From the NCBI GenBank assembly GCA_003157055.1, contig PMIG01000075.1:1-6143 (forward strand): DNA of 6,143 bases, in the 5' to 3' direction. The position numbers and the translations under genes were made by a program. Of the stretch, positions 1 through 6,143 are shown piece after piece. This DNA is from Bacteroidales bacterium. Lineage in GTDB: Bacteria > Bacteroidota > Bacteroidia > Bacteroidales > VadinHA17. The stretch's first letter is position 1, and each line of letters opens with the position of its first letter. Below the pieces are notes generated by a model, which worked only from the letters and a program-made list of their open reading frames with translations, was not told where the DNA came from and did no database searches.

Positions 1-479
1 GCATAATCAGGCATTGTCTGGTGAAATGACGTATCGAATACAGCCACCTGAGGAACTCCCGGGATCAGTCTTTCAACTGAAAGTATCCCTTTGAGGTTTG
101 CCGGGTTATGCAGAGGTGCAAGTTCAATGCATGTCTCGATGTCTTTCTTGACATCATTGTCAATGAGGACACTCTCCTTGTAGTTCTCGCCTCCATTAAC
201 CACTCTGTGACCGACTGCCTTAATCTCGTTTACATTCTTTATTACACCATGCTTCGGATCGCACAGAACTTCCATTACCATATTTATACCTGTTGTGTGG
301 TCAGGTATATCTGTTATTACCTTGTATGGTTCACCGCCTGTGGGTTTATGAGTAAGAATACTTTCATTCAATCCAATCCTTTCAAGCAGTCCCTTTGCAA
401 GCATCTTGCATCCGTCCGACATATCGAACAGCTGATATTTGATAGACGAGCTGCCACAGTTTAATACTAAAACTATCAT
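1..479 (-). CDS. ackA: Acetate kinase, N-terminal part (cut by left edge of window)
   Basis: Acetate kinase transfers phosphate from acetyl phosphate to ADP, giving acetate and ATP in the cytoplasm; it is the last step of the Pta-AckA pathway. Only the first 159 residues are present (the family is about 400), so the downstream half lies outside the window. The start is ATG at 477-479, giving MIVLVLNCGSSSIKYQLFDM, the classic N-terminal phosphate-binding signature with Asn7, Ser10 and Ser12. Further on are GHRVVNGGE (residues 90-98, Arg92), APLHNPANL (121-129, His124) and VFDTSFHQTMP (147-157, Asp149). These correspond, with a one-residue offset, to active-site Arg91, His123 and Asp148 of the Methanosarcina thermophila enzyme. 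The frame is open with no defect. It starts 30 bases after the pta stop with no terminator-like hairpin between, so co-transcription with pta is likely. No Shine-Dalgarno motif is visible. The identification is firm. Confidence 0.97.
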   Translation of the reverse strand, partial: MIVLVLNCGSSSIKYQLFDMSDGCKMLAKGLLERIGLNESILTHKPTGGEPYKVITDIPDHTTGINMVMEVLCDPKHGVIKNVNEIKAVGHRVVNGGENYKESVLIDNDVKKDIETCIELAPLHNPANLKGILSVERLIPGVPQVAVFDTSFHQTMPDY

Positions 480-509
480 TGTAATAAATAGGTTATCTGG
501 GATTATTAA

Positions 510-1514
510 TTATTTAATACCAGCTGCCTGGTTTGCAGCAATGGCAATCATGCTTACGATATCGTTGACGGAGCATCCTCTCGACAGGTCGTTAATCGGA
601 GCAGCCATGCCCTGTAATATCGGGCCAATAGCTTCAGCATGGGCCAGTCTCTGAACAAGCTTATAAGCAATATTTCCGCAATTAAGATCAGGAAAGATCA
701 GAACATTCGCTTTTCCTGCGATCTTGCTTCCAGGGGCTTTTTTCTGGCCTATCGATTCAACAAGGGCAGCATCACCCTGGAGTTCACCTTCTATCATAAT
801 GTCAGGGGCCATCTGCTGAGCTATTTTTGTAGCGCTGATAACCTTATCAACCAGTTCATGCTTTGCACTTCCCTTTGTAGAAAAGCTGAGAAGAGCCACG
901 CGAGGCTCCATCCCTGCGATTACCTTTGCAGTATGGGCAGAAGCAATTGCAATCTCGGCCAGTTCCTTATCGGTAGGATTCGGAGTAACAGCGCTGTCAG
1001 CAAAAATCAGAACACCATTGTCTCCAAAGCTTTTGTCTTGAAGTATCATGATAAATGCACCTGAAACTATAGATATCCCCGGTGCTGTTTTAATATAATG
1101 AAAAGCTGGTCTCAGAACATCGCCTGTAGCATGATCGGCTCCTGAAACCTCGCCATCGGCATCTCCGCTCTTGATCATCAGAACACCCAGATATAGAGGA
1201 TCTTCAATAAGCCGTGCAGCCTCTTCATGTGTCATTCCCTTGTTTTTACGCAGCTCGACCATGAGATTAATGTACTGCTCCTTTTTTGCGTGCGATTTGG
1301 GATTCACTATGGTTGCCTTGCTTAAGTTCTTAAGACCCAGCTTATCGCCATGACTCTTTATCTCATCAGGGTCTCCTATCAGAATTATCCTTGCAAGACC
1401 TTCAGCTATTGCAGCATCTGCAGCCCTGATATTTCTTTCCTCATATCCTTCGGGAAGCACAATCCTTTTATTATGTTTCCGTGCATTTTGCTTAATGGTA
1501 TCTAATAATTCCAT
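510..1514 (-). CDS. pta: Phosphate acetyltransferase
   Basis: Phosphate acetyltransferase converts acetyl-CoA and phosphate to acetyl phosphate and CoA, feeding the acetate kinase encoded just downstream. The 334-residue product matches the short, single-domain class; it lacks the long N-terminal regulatory domain of the E. coli type. Recognisable segments are KRIVLPEGYEERNIRAA (16-32), SGADHATGDVLRP (124-136), FADSAVTPNPT (171-181), LLSFSTKGSAKHE (208-220), EGELQGDAAL (242-251), ANVLIFPDLNCGNIAYKL (269-286) and GPILQGMAAPINDLSRG (297-313). Ser311, Arg312 and Asp318 match the active-site Ser309, Arg310 and Asp316 described for the M. thermophila enzyme. The start is ATG at 1512-1514, which places the usual N-terminal helix at the beginning; no ribosome-binding motif precedes it (ACTGATATACA before ATG), as is common in Bacteroidetes. 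The stop is TAA. It is the first gene of a pta-ackA transcription unit and is divergent from the FAD/Fe-S oxidase gene. Confidence 0.98.
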   Translation of the reverse strand: MELLDTIKQNARKHNKRIVLPEGYEERNIRAADAAIAEGLARIILIGDPDEIKSHGDKLGLKNLSKATIVNPKSHAKKEQYINLMVELRKNKGMTHEEAARLIEDPLYLGVLMIKSGDADGEVSGADHATGDVLRPAFHYIKTAPGISIVSGAFIMILQDKSFGDNGVLIFADSAVTPNPTDKELAEIAIASAHTAKVIAGMEPRVALLSFSTKGSAKHELVDKVISATKIAQQMAPDIMIEGELQGDAALVESIGQKKAPGSKIAGKANVLIFPDLNCGNIAYKLVQRLAHAEAIGPILQGMAAPINDLSRGCSVNDIVSMIAIAANQAAGIK

Positions 1515-1539
1515 TGTATATCAGTGTTTTAATTAGTTC

Positions 1540-1551
1540 GAAAATATTTTC
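1540..1551. repeat. 12-base perfect palindrome GAAAATATTTTC, possible operator
   Basis: The sequence GAAAATATTTTC equals its own reverse complement; the flanking bases (C and T) do not extend it. It directly adjoins the possible -7 box of the pta promoter on its downstream side, where the transcription start would fall. That is a plausible place for a repressor site. An AT-only core in an AT-rich spacer can arise by chance, so this is a weak call. Confidence 0.3.
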
Positions 1552-1584
1552 TAAATGTACGAAAAAAAACTCCTATTTTACAAT
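1552..1584 (-). promoter_or_regulatory. Candidate Bacteroidetes-type promoter for pta-ackA
   Basis: Read on the minus strand, ATTG (1584-1581) is followed after 21 bases by TACATTTA (1559-1552). The Bacteroidetes primary sigma factor favours TTTG near -33 and TAnnTTTG near -7; here each box has one mismatch to its fixed positions. The start of transcription would fall near 1545, leaving a leader of about 30 bases before the pta ATG. The match is imperfect and the region is AT-rich, so this is tentative. Confidence 0.3.
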
Positions 1585-1677
1585 TAAGCAAAGCATGATT
1601 ATTGTCAGATTTTTTTGATACGATGAAACAGATGACGGTCAAATCATTTTTCTAAATTAGCAGCTCCAAATAGTTTT

Positions 1678-4617
1678 ATGGAAAGCGATACCAGATACCA
1701 AGTGCTCGATATTCTTAAGAATGATCTTGAAGGCGATTTGAAGTATGACCCTATAACGCTGACAATCTATTCGACAGATGCATCAGTTTATAAGGAGAAA
1801 CCGCTGGCAGTGGTCTGGCCGAGGAATATATCAGATCTTAGAAAAATAGTCTCTTTTGCAAACAGGGAAAAAACAAGCATTACACTCCGTGCTGCAGGTA
1901 CATCACTTGCAGGGCAGGTGGTATCTCCGGGAATTATCGTCGATGTCTCGAAATACCTGAAGAGGATTATCGAGGTCAACTGTGAGGAGATGTGGGTAAG
2001 GGTCGAACCAGGGGTTGTTCTTGATGAACTGAACATTGAACTTAAAAAAAATGGATTATTCTTCGGTCCGGAAACCTCAACATCAAACAGGTGCAACATG
2101 GGAGGAATGGTCGGAAACAATTCGTGCGGCTCCCATTCCTTGGTTTACGGATCGACTAGAGATCATCTTATAGGACTTAAAACCCTGCTGAGCGATGGCA
2201 GTTATGCAGAATTCGGGCCAATAGATAAAGCAGCCTTTGCGGAAAAATGCACTTTACAGGACCTCGAAGGTGAAATATACCGCAATATCAGGGAGTTATT
2301 GAATGACGATACCAACAGGGTAAATATTATAAACGGTTTTCCTGATCCTTCAATACCCAGAAGGAATACCGGTTATGCACTTGACCTGCTGCTTAAAAAT
2401 GAAGTTTTCGAAGAAAAATCGGACCAGCAATTTAATTTCTGCAAGCTCCTGGCAGGTTCGGAAGGTACCCTCGCGGTAATTACAGAAATAAAACTGAACC
2501 TTGTCAAATTACCTCCTCCTGAGAAAGCTCTGGTATGTATACATTTAGAAAAGCGCAACGATGCATTTTCTGCAAACCTTATTGCACTGAAGTACCATCC
2601 ATCTGCTATAGAGATGATGGACAACAAAATCCTTGAGCTCACCGAAAACAGCCTGAGCCAGCGGAAAAACAGGTTCTTTCTCGAAGGGAAACCGGCTGCC
2701 ATTGTTATCGTTGAATTTGCCATGGAAAAGAGCAAGGATATCGACATAGTAACCAGAGATTTAATTAACGAGCTGAAATCTGCAGGTCTTGGTTATTCCT
2801 TCCCTGTTGTTAAAGGAAAAGATATTCTAAAAGTCTGGGAGCTTCGAAAGGCAGGACTTGGAGTACTTGCTAATATAAAGGGCGATTCAAAACCCGTCTC
2901 TCTTATTGAAGATACTGCTGTTAGTGTGACAAAGCTTCCTTTCTTTGTTGAAGATTTTGAAAAGGTATTATCCGTTTACGGCAAAGAGGTAGTATATCAT
3001 GCACATATTGGAACCGGGGAATTGCATATCAGGCCCATATTGAACCTCAAGGACCCTTCAGATGTGGAGCTATTCAGAACTCTGGGTCTCGAGATGGCAA
3101 AATTAGTGAAAAGATACCGTGGATCAATGAGCGGTGAACATGGCGATGGAAGGCTTAGAGGAGAATTCATTCCAATCGTTATCGGGAATTTCAATTATGA
3201 ACTTTTACGAAAAGTAAAGAAATGCTGGGATCCTTTTAATATACTTAATCCGGGAAAGATCACCGATACCCCTCCCATGAACAGTTCCCTGAGGTATATT
3301 CCCGGGAAGGCAACCCCTGAGCTAAAAACGATTTTTGATTTTTCAGAAACTGATGGAATCGTAAGAGCTGCCGAAAAATGCAATGGGTCAGGCGATTGCC
3401 GTAAAACTATGATAATTGGCGGTACCATGTGTCCGACATTTATGGCAACGTGTGAAGAAAAGGATTGCACCAGGGCCAGGGCAAACGTCCTGAGGGAATT
3501 TCTGAGCGACAGCAACAATAACCCATGGGATCATAAGGAAATTTATGACATCCTCGATCTCTGTATTTCCTGCAAAGGATGTAAATCAGAGTGTCCCTCT
3601 GGAGTCGATATGGCAAAAATGAAGGCTGAGTTTCTCCAGCATTGGTACGACAGGCACGGAATCTCTCTCAGAACATGGTTAATAGCAAATATTACGACAA
3701 TTAACAGGTTGGCTGCATCTGCTCCTGGCATCTTTAATTTTTTTGTCAGGAACAGGTTCACTTCAGTATTTGTTAAAAGCATAATCGGCTTTGCGCGTGA
3801 AAGGTCAATACCTATTTTATATAAGGTCACACTCAGGAAATGGATAAATGCAAACCTAAATCCCATAAACCCGGAAAAACAGATTGGAACTGTTTGCCTT
3901 CTGATCGATGAGTTCACCAATTATAATGATACCGAAGTCGGAATTGCAGCAATCAGGCTTCTCACTTCACTTGGTTATAAAGTAATCACTGTACCGCATT
4001 ACGAAAGTGCAAGGACCTTCATATCAAAAGGCCTTCTAAGAAAAGCACGAAAGATAATCAGGAAGAATATAAATATATTCAGCAAAATAATAAAGGACGG
4101 TCTCCCCCTTCTCGGTATCGAGCCTTCAGCAATCCTTGGCTTCAGGGATGAATATCCCGATCTTGCCGGAGATGATCTCAGGGAAACTGCAGAAAGGTTA
4201 TCCCGAAACACTCTTCTGATAGACGAGTTTATTTCAAACGAATACCATGCAGGAAGAATTAAGAGAGGGTCCTTCTCAGAATCAGAAACCAGCATTATTC
4301 TTCACGCACATTGCCAGCAGAAAGCGATTTTATCATCACTCCCAACAATAGAGATGCTATCTATCCCCGTTAATTTCAAAGTGAGGGAGATTCCTTCCGG
4401 CTGCTGCGGAATGGCAGGGTCGTTCGGTTACGAGAAGGAGCATTATAATTTGTCGAATATGATAGGCGAAATGGTGCTGTTCCCAGAGGTTAGAAATGCT
4501 GGTCAGGATACAATAATCGCTGCTCCCGGTACAAGCTGCAGGCATCATATAAAGGATGGTACGGGCAGAACGGCGTTGCATCCGGTCGAGATTCTATTCA
4601 TGGCTCTGAATAAGTAA
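1678..4617 (+). CDS. FAD-linked D-2-hydroxyacid dehydrogenase fused to Fe-S and CCG domains (YdiJ / Dld-II type)
   Basis: This 979-residue flavoprotein should oxidise a D-2-hydroxyacid (D-lactate or D-2-hydroxyglutarate) to the 2-oxoacid and pass electrons through iron-sulfur centres to the respiratory chain. Domains: FAD_binding_4 (about 40-180, with RAAGTSLAGQ 71-80 and GGMVGNNSCGSHS 142-154); FAD-oxidase C-terminal domain (about 280-527) ending in NPGKI; Fe-S segment with Cys568, 574 and 585, then CxxCxxCxxxCP at 629-640; CCG region with HAHCQQKA (876-883), SGCCGMAGSFGYE (907-919) and GTSC (951-954). His443, His450 and Glu487 sit like the zinc ligands of human D-2-hydroxyglutarate dehydrogenase, His488 like its catalytic His, and Arg390/Lys405 have the spacing of its substrate-binding Arg/Lys. 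The substrate cannot be fixed from sequence. No signal peptide or clear membrane span is visible; it is probably cytoplasmic or peripheral. The ATG at 1678 is the only start after an in-frame TGA at 1633. It diverges from pta. Confidence 0.93.
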   Translation: MESDTRYQVLDILKNDLEGDLKYDPITLTIYSTDASVYKEKPLAVVWPRNISDLRKIVSFANREKTSITLRAAGTSLAGQVVSPGIIVDVSKYLKRIIEVNCEEMWVRVEPGVVLDELNIELKKNGLFFGPETSTSNRCNMGGMVGNNSCGSHSLVYGSTRDHLIGLKTLLSDGSYAEFGPIDKAAFAEKCTLQDLEGEIYRNIRELLNDDTNRVNIINGFPDPSIPRRNTGYALDLLLKNEVFEEKSDQQFNFCKLLAGSEGTLAVITEIKLNLVKLPPPEKALVCIHLEKRNDAFSANLIALKYHPSAIEMMDNKILELTENSLSQRKNRFFLEGKPAAIVIVEFAMEKSKDIDIVTRDLINELKSAGLGYSFPVVKGKDILKVWELRKAGLGVLANIKGDSKPVSLIEDTAVSVTKLPFFVEDFEKVLSVYGKEVVYHAHIGTGELHIRPILNLKDPSDVELFRTLGLEMAKLVKRYRGSMSGEHGDGRLRGEFIPIVIGNFNYELLRKVKKCWDPFNILNPGKITDTPPMNSSLRYIPGKATPELKTIFDFSETDGIVRAAEKCNGSGDCRKTMIIGGTMCPTFMATCEEKDCTRARANVLREFLSDSNNNPWDHKEIYDILDLCISCKGCKSECPSGVDMAKMKAEFLQHWYDRHGISLRTWLIANITTINRLAASAPGIFNFFVRNRFTSVFVKSIIGFARERSIPILYKVTLRKWINANLNPINPEKQIGTVCLLIDEFTNYNDTEVGIAAIRLLTSLGYKVITVPHYESARTFISKGLLRKARKIIRKNINIFSKIIKDGLPLLGIEPSAILGFRDEYPDLAGDDLRETAERLSRNTLLIDEFISNEYHAGRIKRGSFSESETSIILHAHCQQKAILSSLPTIEMLSIPVNFKVREIPSGCCGMAGSFGYEKEHYNLSNMIGEMVLFPEVRNAGQDTIIAAPGTSCRHHIKDGTGRTALHPVEILFMALNK

Positions 4618-4647
4618 AAAGGAAGTATCAGGCGACAGGCCTATAAT

Positions 4648-5418
4648 CTACATCTTAATTGAAAATTGATCAGCATCATTAAGGACAGGAAACGTTTCCC
4701 TGAAACCGGATAATTCTTCCATTGAAATCTCGCCTGAGGTTGAGCTCTCTTTATCGTTGACCGGCGAAGAAATTATATTGCCGCGAGGATCTATAAGCAC
4801 TGAATCGCCAAAATAATTTAAACCAGTTCCGTCTGTCCCAATTCGGTTTGCAGCAGCCACATAGCATTGATTCTCGATGGCTCTGGCTTTCAGAAGTGTC
4901 ATCCAGACTGCGTTGCGGGCAACCGGCCAGTTGGCAGAGTTTATCAGGAGATCATAATCGTTCCTGTTCCTGCTCCATACCGGGAAGCGCAGGTCGTAAC
5001 ATACAGTTGGGCATATTCTTACGCCTTTATAGCTGAAGACTATACGTTTCTTACCTGGAGTAAATGCCTTATCTTCACCACCTATTGAGAACAAGTGACG
5101 TTTGTCGTACTGAAATGTCTCATGACAAGGGGAAACAAATACCCATCTGTTGTAGTACCTGCTCCTCTCCTTTACAATATAGCTTCCGCATATTGCTGTG
5201 TTAGTCGCATCGGCCATAGTCTTCATCCATTTAAAAGTAACTGAATGTGGCGGCTCAGATACTTTACCAGGTTTAACTGAGAATCCGGTGTTAAACATTT
5301 CAGGCAATATAATAATATCTGCACCAGGCGTTCCTCCGGCTATCAGTCTTTCCAGCTTCCCGAAATTGGCAGTTTTATTTTCCCAGGCAATATCGTACTG
5401 AATAATTGAGATCTTCAT
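4648..5418 (-). CDS. yafV: Nitrilase-superfamily amidase, omega-amidase (YafV/Nit2)-like
   Basis: A carbon-nitrogen hydrolase of 256 residues. Omega-amidases of this group hydrolyse 2-oxoglutaramate (or 2-oxosuccinamate) to 2-oxoglutarate (or oxaloacetate) and ammonia, clearing the by-product of glutamine or asparagine transamination. The Glu-Lys-Cys triad is visible: Glu40 in IILPEMFNTGF, Lys106 in YDKRHLFS and Cys140 in CPTVCYDLRFPVWSRN. Glu115 in GGEDKAFTPG fits the second conserved glutamate. The run after the cysteine, with SANWPVAR (161-168) and KARAIENQCYVAAANRIG (177-194), closely resembles E. coli YafV as I recall it. The length is normal and no signal peptide is seen, so it is cytoplasmic. 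ATG at 5416-5418 gives the expected MKISIIQYDIAW start; an AGGA lies only two bases before it, too close for a normal Shine-Dalgarno site. It converges on the oxidase gene across 30 bases and follows a terminator, so it is probably its own transcription unit. Confidence 0.9.
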   Translation of the reverse strand: MKISIIQYDIAWENKTANFGKLERLIAGGTPGADIIILPEMFNTGFSVKPGKVSEPPHSVTFKWMKTMADATNTAICGSYIVKERSRYYNRWVFVSPCHETFQYDKRHLFSIGGEDKAFTPGKKRIVFSYKGVRICPTVCYDLRFPVWSRNRNDYDLLINSANWPVARNAVWMTLLKARAIENQCYVAAANRIGTDGTGLNYFGDSVLIDPRGNIISSPVNDKESSTSGEISMEELSGFRETFPVLNDADQFSIKM

Positions 5419-5453
5419 TTCCTAATTGAATTGGATCACTAAAAGGTATGAAT

Positions 5454-5489
5454 AAAAAAAGTACAGACTGGATTCGGTCTGCACTTTTT
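5454..5489 (-). terminator. Rho-independent terminator of the right-edge minus-strand gene
   Basis: The arms at 5456-5468 and 5477-5489 form a 13-pair stem with an 8-base loop (5469-5476). On the minus-strand RNA the stem is unbroken because 5482/5463 reads as a G-U wobble; on the plus strand the same position is an A-C mismatch. The minus-strand reading ends in seven Ts (5460-5454). It begins 24 bases after the TAG stop at 5514-5516, which assigns it to that gene and separates it from the downstream amidase gene. Confidence 0.85.
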
Positions 5490-5513
5490 AATATTCAGTA
5501 ATTATCAAAATTT

Positions 5514-6143
5514 CTATTTTTTACCCAGTGAGCTGTAATAGTCATTGAAAATCTCACTTATAAGAGGCTTATAATATAGCCAGAAGAATCTCCTGGTATC
5601 ATCCGGTTTGCTTGAGTAGAGGATAAACTTCAGCTTTTCTATTCCGACGAACCTGGATGTCCATACAGGAATCTCCGTACTTGTAAAATCACCAGAGAAA
5701 TAGAAAGTTCTCATCTGCTTTGGTTCTTGCGTAACAGCCGGGAACTGGTTCGTGAGTCCAAATTCAGCGAGTAATGAATCTCCGAGAGCATTAGTTTCGA
5801 TTTTGAACTTTGAGATGACATTGTTTTGCAATGGATCAATTATATCAAACCAGTGATCAAATGCAACCGATGATGGAACTTTGTATTTTGCACAATTGGC
5901 AGAATCGGTAATGATATAGGGTAACGAAGACTTGAGCAGGGTACCCTCTTCAAGTACCATAATTGCCTTGTCTTTAAGAAGTACAATTCCTGATTTTTTG
6001 AATGTCCATGGTTTTTTAAATTGCCGGCGGTACATAGCCGTCATCCAAATCGGGAAATCCTTTCCTGTAGTATCAAGTGAACTGTAGTATTTACCAGTCC
6101 ATCCTGACCATTTTATACCAAGTCTCTCCTGTATCCTGTATGA
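5514..6143 (-). CDS. Unidentified protein, C-terminal 209 residues (5' end beyond right edge)
   Basis: I do not recognise this protein. The frame stays open through the right edge of the window, so the gene starts outside it; the internal Met at 6042-6044 is probably not the start, because coding-like sequence continues upstream for 33 codons (ERLGIKWSGWTGKYYSSLD, DFPIWM). The visible part is soluble-looking, rich in aromatic residues and without a transmembrane segment. It has alternating hydrophobic stretches that suggest beta strands (SGIVLLKDKAIMVLEEGTLL). Useful anchors for a search are KWSGWTGKYY, PSSVAFDHWFDII, FYFSGDFTSTEIPVW and the aromatic C-terminus RRFFWLYYKPLISEIFNDYY. No catalytic motif can be named. 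It ends in TAG and is followed by a strong terminator, so it is the last gene of its transcript. It lies upstream of the amidase gene on the same strand but is probably transcribed separately. Confidence 0.8.
   Translation of the reverse strand, partial: SYRIQERLGIKWSGWTGKYYSSLDTTGKDFPIWMTAMYRRQFKKPWTFKKSGIVLLKDKAIMVLEEGTLLKSSLPYIITDSANCAKYKVPSSVAFDHWFDIIDPLQNNVISKFKIETNALGDSLLAEFGLTNQFPAVTQEPKQMRTFYFSGDFTSTEIPVWTSRFVGIEKLKFILYSSKPDDTRRFFWLYYKPLISEIFNDYYSSLGKK

Larger units (their letters stand above)
1515..1677. promoter_or_regulatory. Divergent intergenic control region between pta and the FAD/Fe-S oxidase gene
   Basis: This AT-rich 163-base spacer separates two divergently transcribed genes and must hold the start signals of both unless transcription reads in from elsewhere. 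I see no small gene or terminator. It contains a 12-base palindrome (1540-1551), a possible Bacteroidetes-type promoter facing pta (1552-1584), an A-rich run (1562-1569), and the 10-mer TTTTCTAAAT twice in the same orientation, at 1547-1556 and 1648-1657. The second copy lies about 20 bases before the oxidase ATG. I found no convincing -33/-7 pair facing the oxidase gene. The role is inferred from position only. Confidence 0.5.

Noticed and set aside
108..654. Plus-strand open frames (118 and 71 codons) opposite ackA and the pta end
   Set aside because: They lie antisense to firmly identified ackA and pta coding sequence, and their translations are low in recognisable structure and rich in Cys, Tyr and His.
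639..1353. Plus-strand open frames within pta (141 and 60 codons)
   Set aside because: They are mirror frames of the well-conserved pta gene, with no homology I recognise and no independent start signals.
1487..1592. 10-base inverted repeat TTTGCTTAAT (1487-1496) and ATTAAGCAAA (1583-1592)
   Set aside because: One arm is inside pta coding sequence, the arms are 86 bases apart and do not extend, so chance is the simplest explanation.
1788..4581. Several minus-strand open frames (65-125 codons) inside the oxidase gene
   Set aside because: All are antisense to a continuous, conserved 979-codon gene; none has a recognisable domain.
4626..4645. Small hairpin in the convergent spacer (TAT-c-AGGC / GCCT-ATA)
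   Set aside because: It has only seven pairs with a bulged C and no T-run in either direction, so it is too weak to call a terminator even though a bidirectional one would be expected here.
4848..5401. Plus-strand open frames opposite the amidase gene (62-73 codons)
   Set aside because: Two overlap each other in different frames, and all are antisense to catalytic-motif coding sequence of the amidase.
5441..5448. TACCTTTT on the minus strand upstream of the amidase gene as a possible -7 box
   Set aside because: No TTTG/TTG element is found at the right distance upstream; that region is the T-run of the terminator.

Overview
The window looks like an ordinary metabolic stretch of an anaerobic or facultative member of the Bacteroidetes (Bacteroidales-like). 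The basis is the AT-rich spacers, the lack of good Shine-Dalgarno sequences before every visible start, a possible TAnnTTTG-type promoter box, and the style of the proteins. The taxonomy is inference; there is no rRNA or other marker here. I see no mobile element, CRISPR array, tRNA or rRNA gene.

Layout: positions 1-1514 hold a minus-strand pair, pta (phosphate acetyltransferase, complete) followed by ackA (acetate kinase, cut by the left edge). Together they turn acetyl-CoA into acetate and ATP. A 163-base divergent spacer (1515-1677) separates them from a plus-strand gene of 979 codons. That gene encodes a fused FAD-linked oxidase / iron-sulfur / CCG-domain protein of the D-2-hydroxyacid dehydrogenase type (E. 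coli YdiJ and Shewanella Dld-II are the closest named relatives I recognise). It converges, across a 30-base spacer, on a minus-strand nitrilase-superfamily gene resembling the omega-amidase YafV (4648-5418). Upstream of that gene lies a rho-independent terminator (5454-5489) that closes the next minus-strand gene. This last gene (5514 to the right edge) is a partial protein I do not recognise.

How they may work together: a D-2-hydroxyacid dehydrogenase next to Pta-AckA suggests a route from D-lactate via pyruvate and acetyl-CoA to acetate with substrate-level ATP. If the oxidase instead uses D-2-hydroxyglutarate, its product is 2-oxoglutarate, which is also the product of omega-amidase. Both links are inferred from neighbourhood. 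The most useful items for follow-up are the substrate of the large oxidase, the possible shared control region, and the unidentified right-edge gene. I did not find a convincing novel system.
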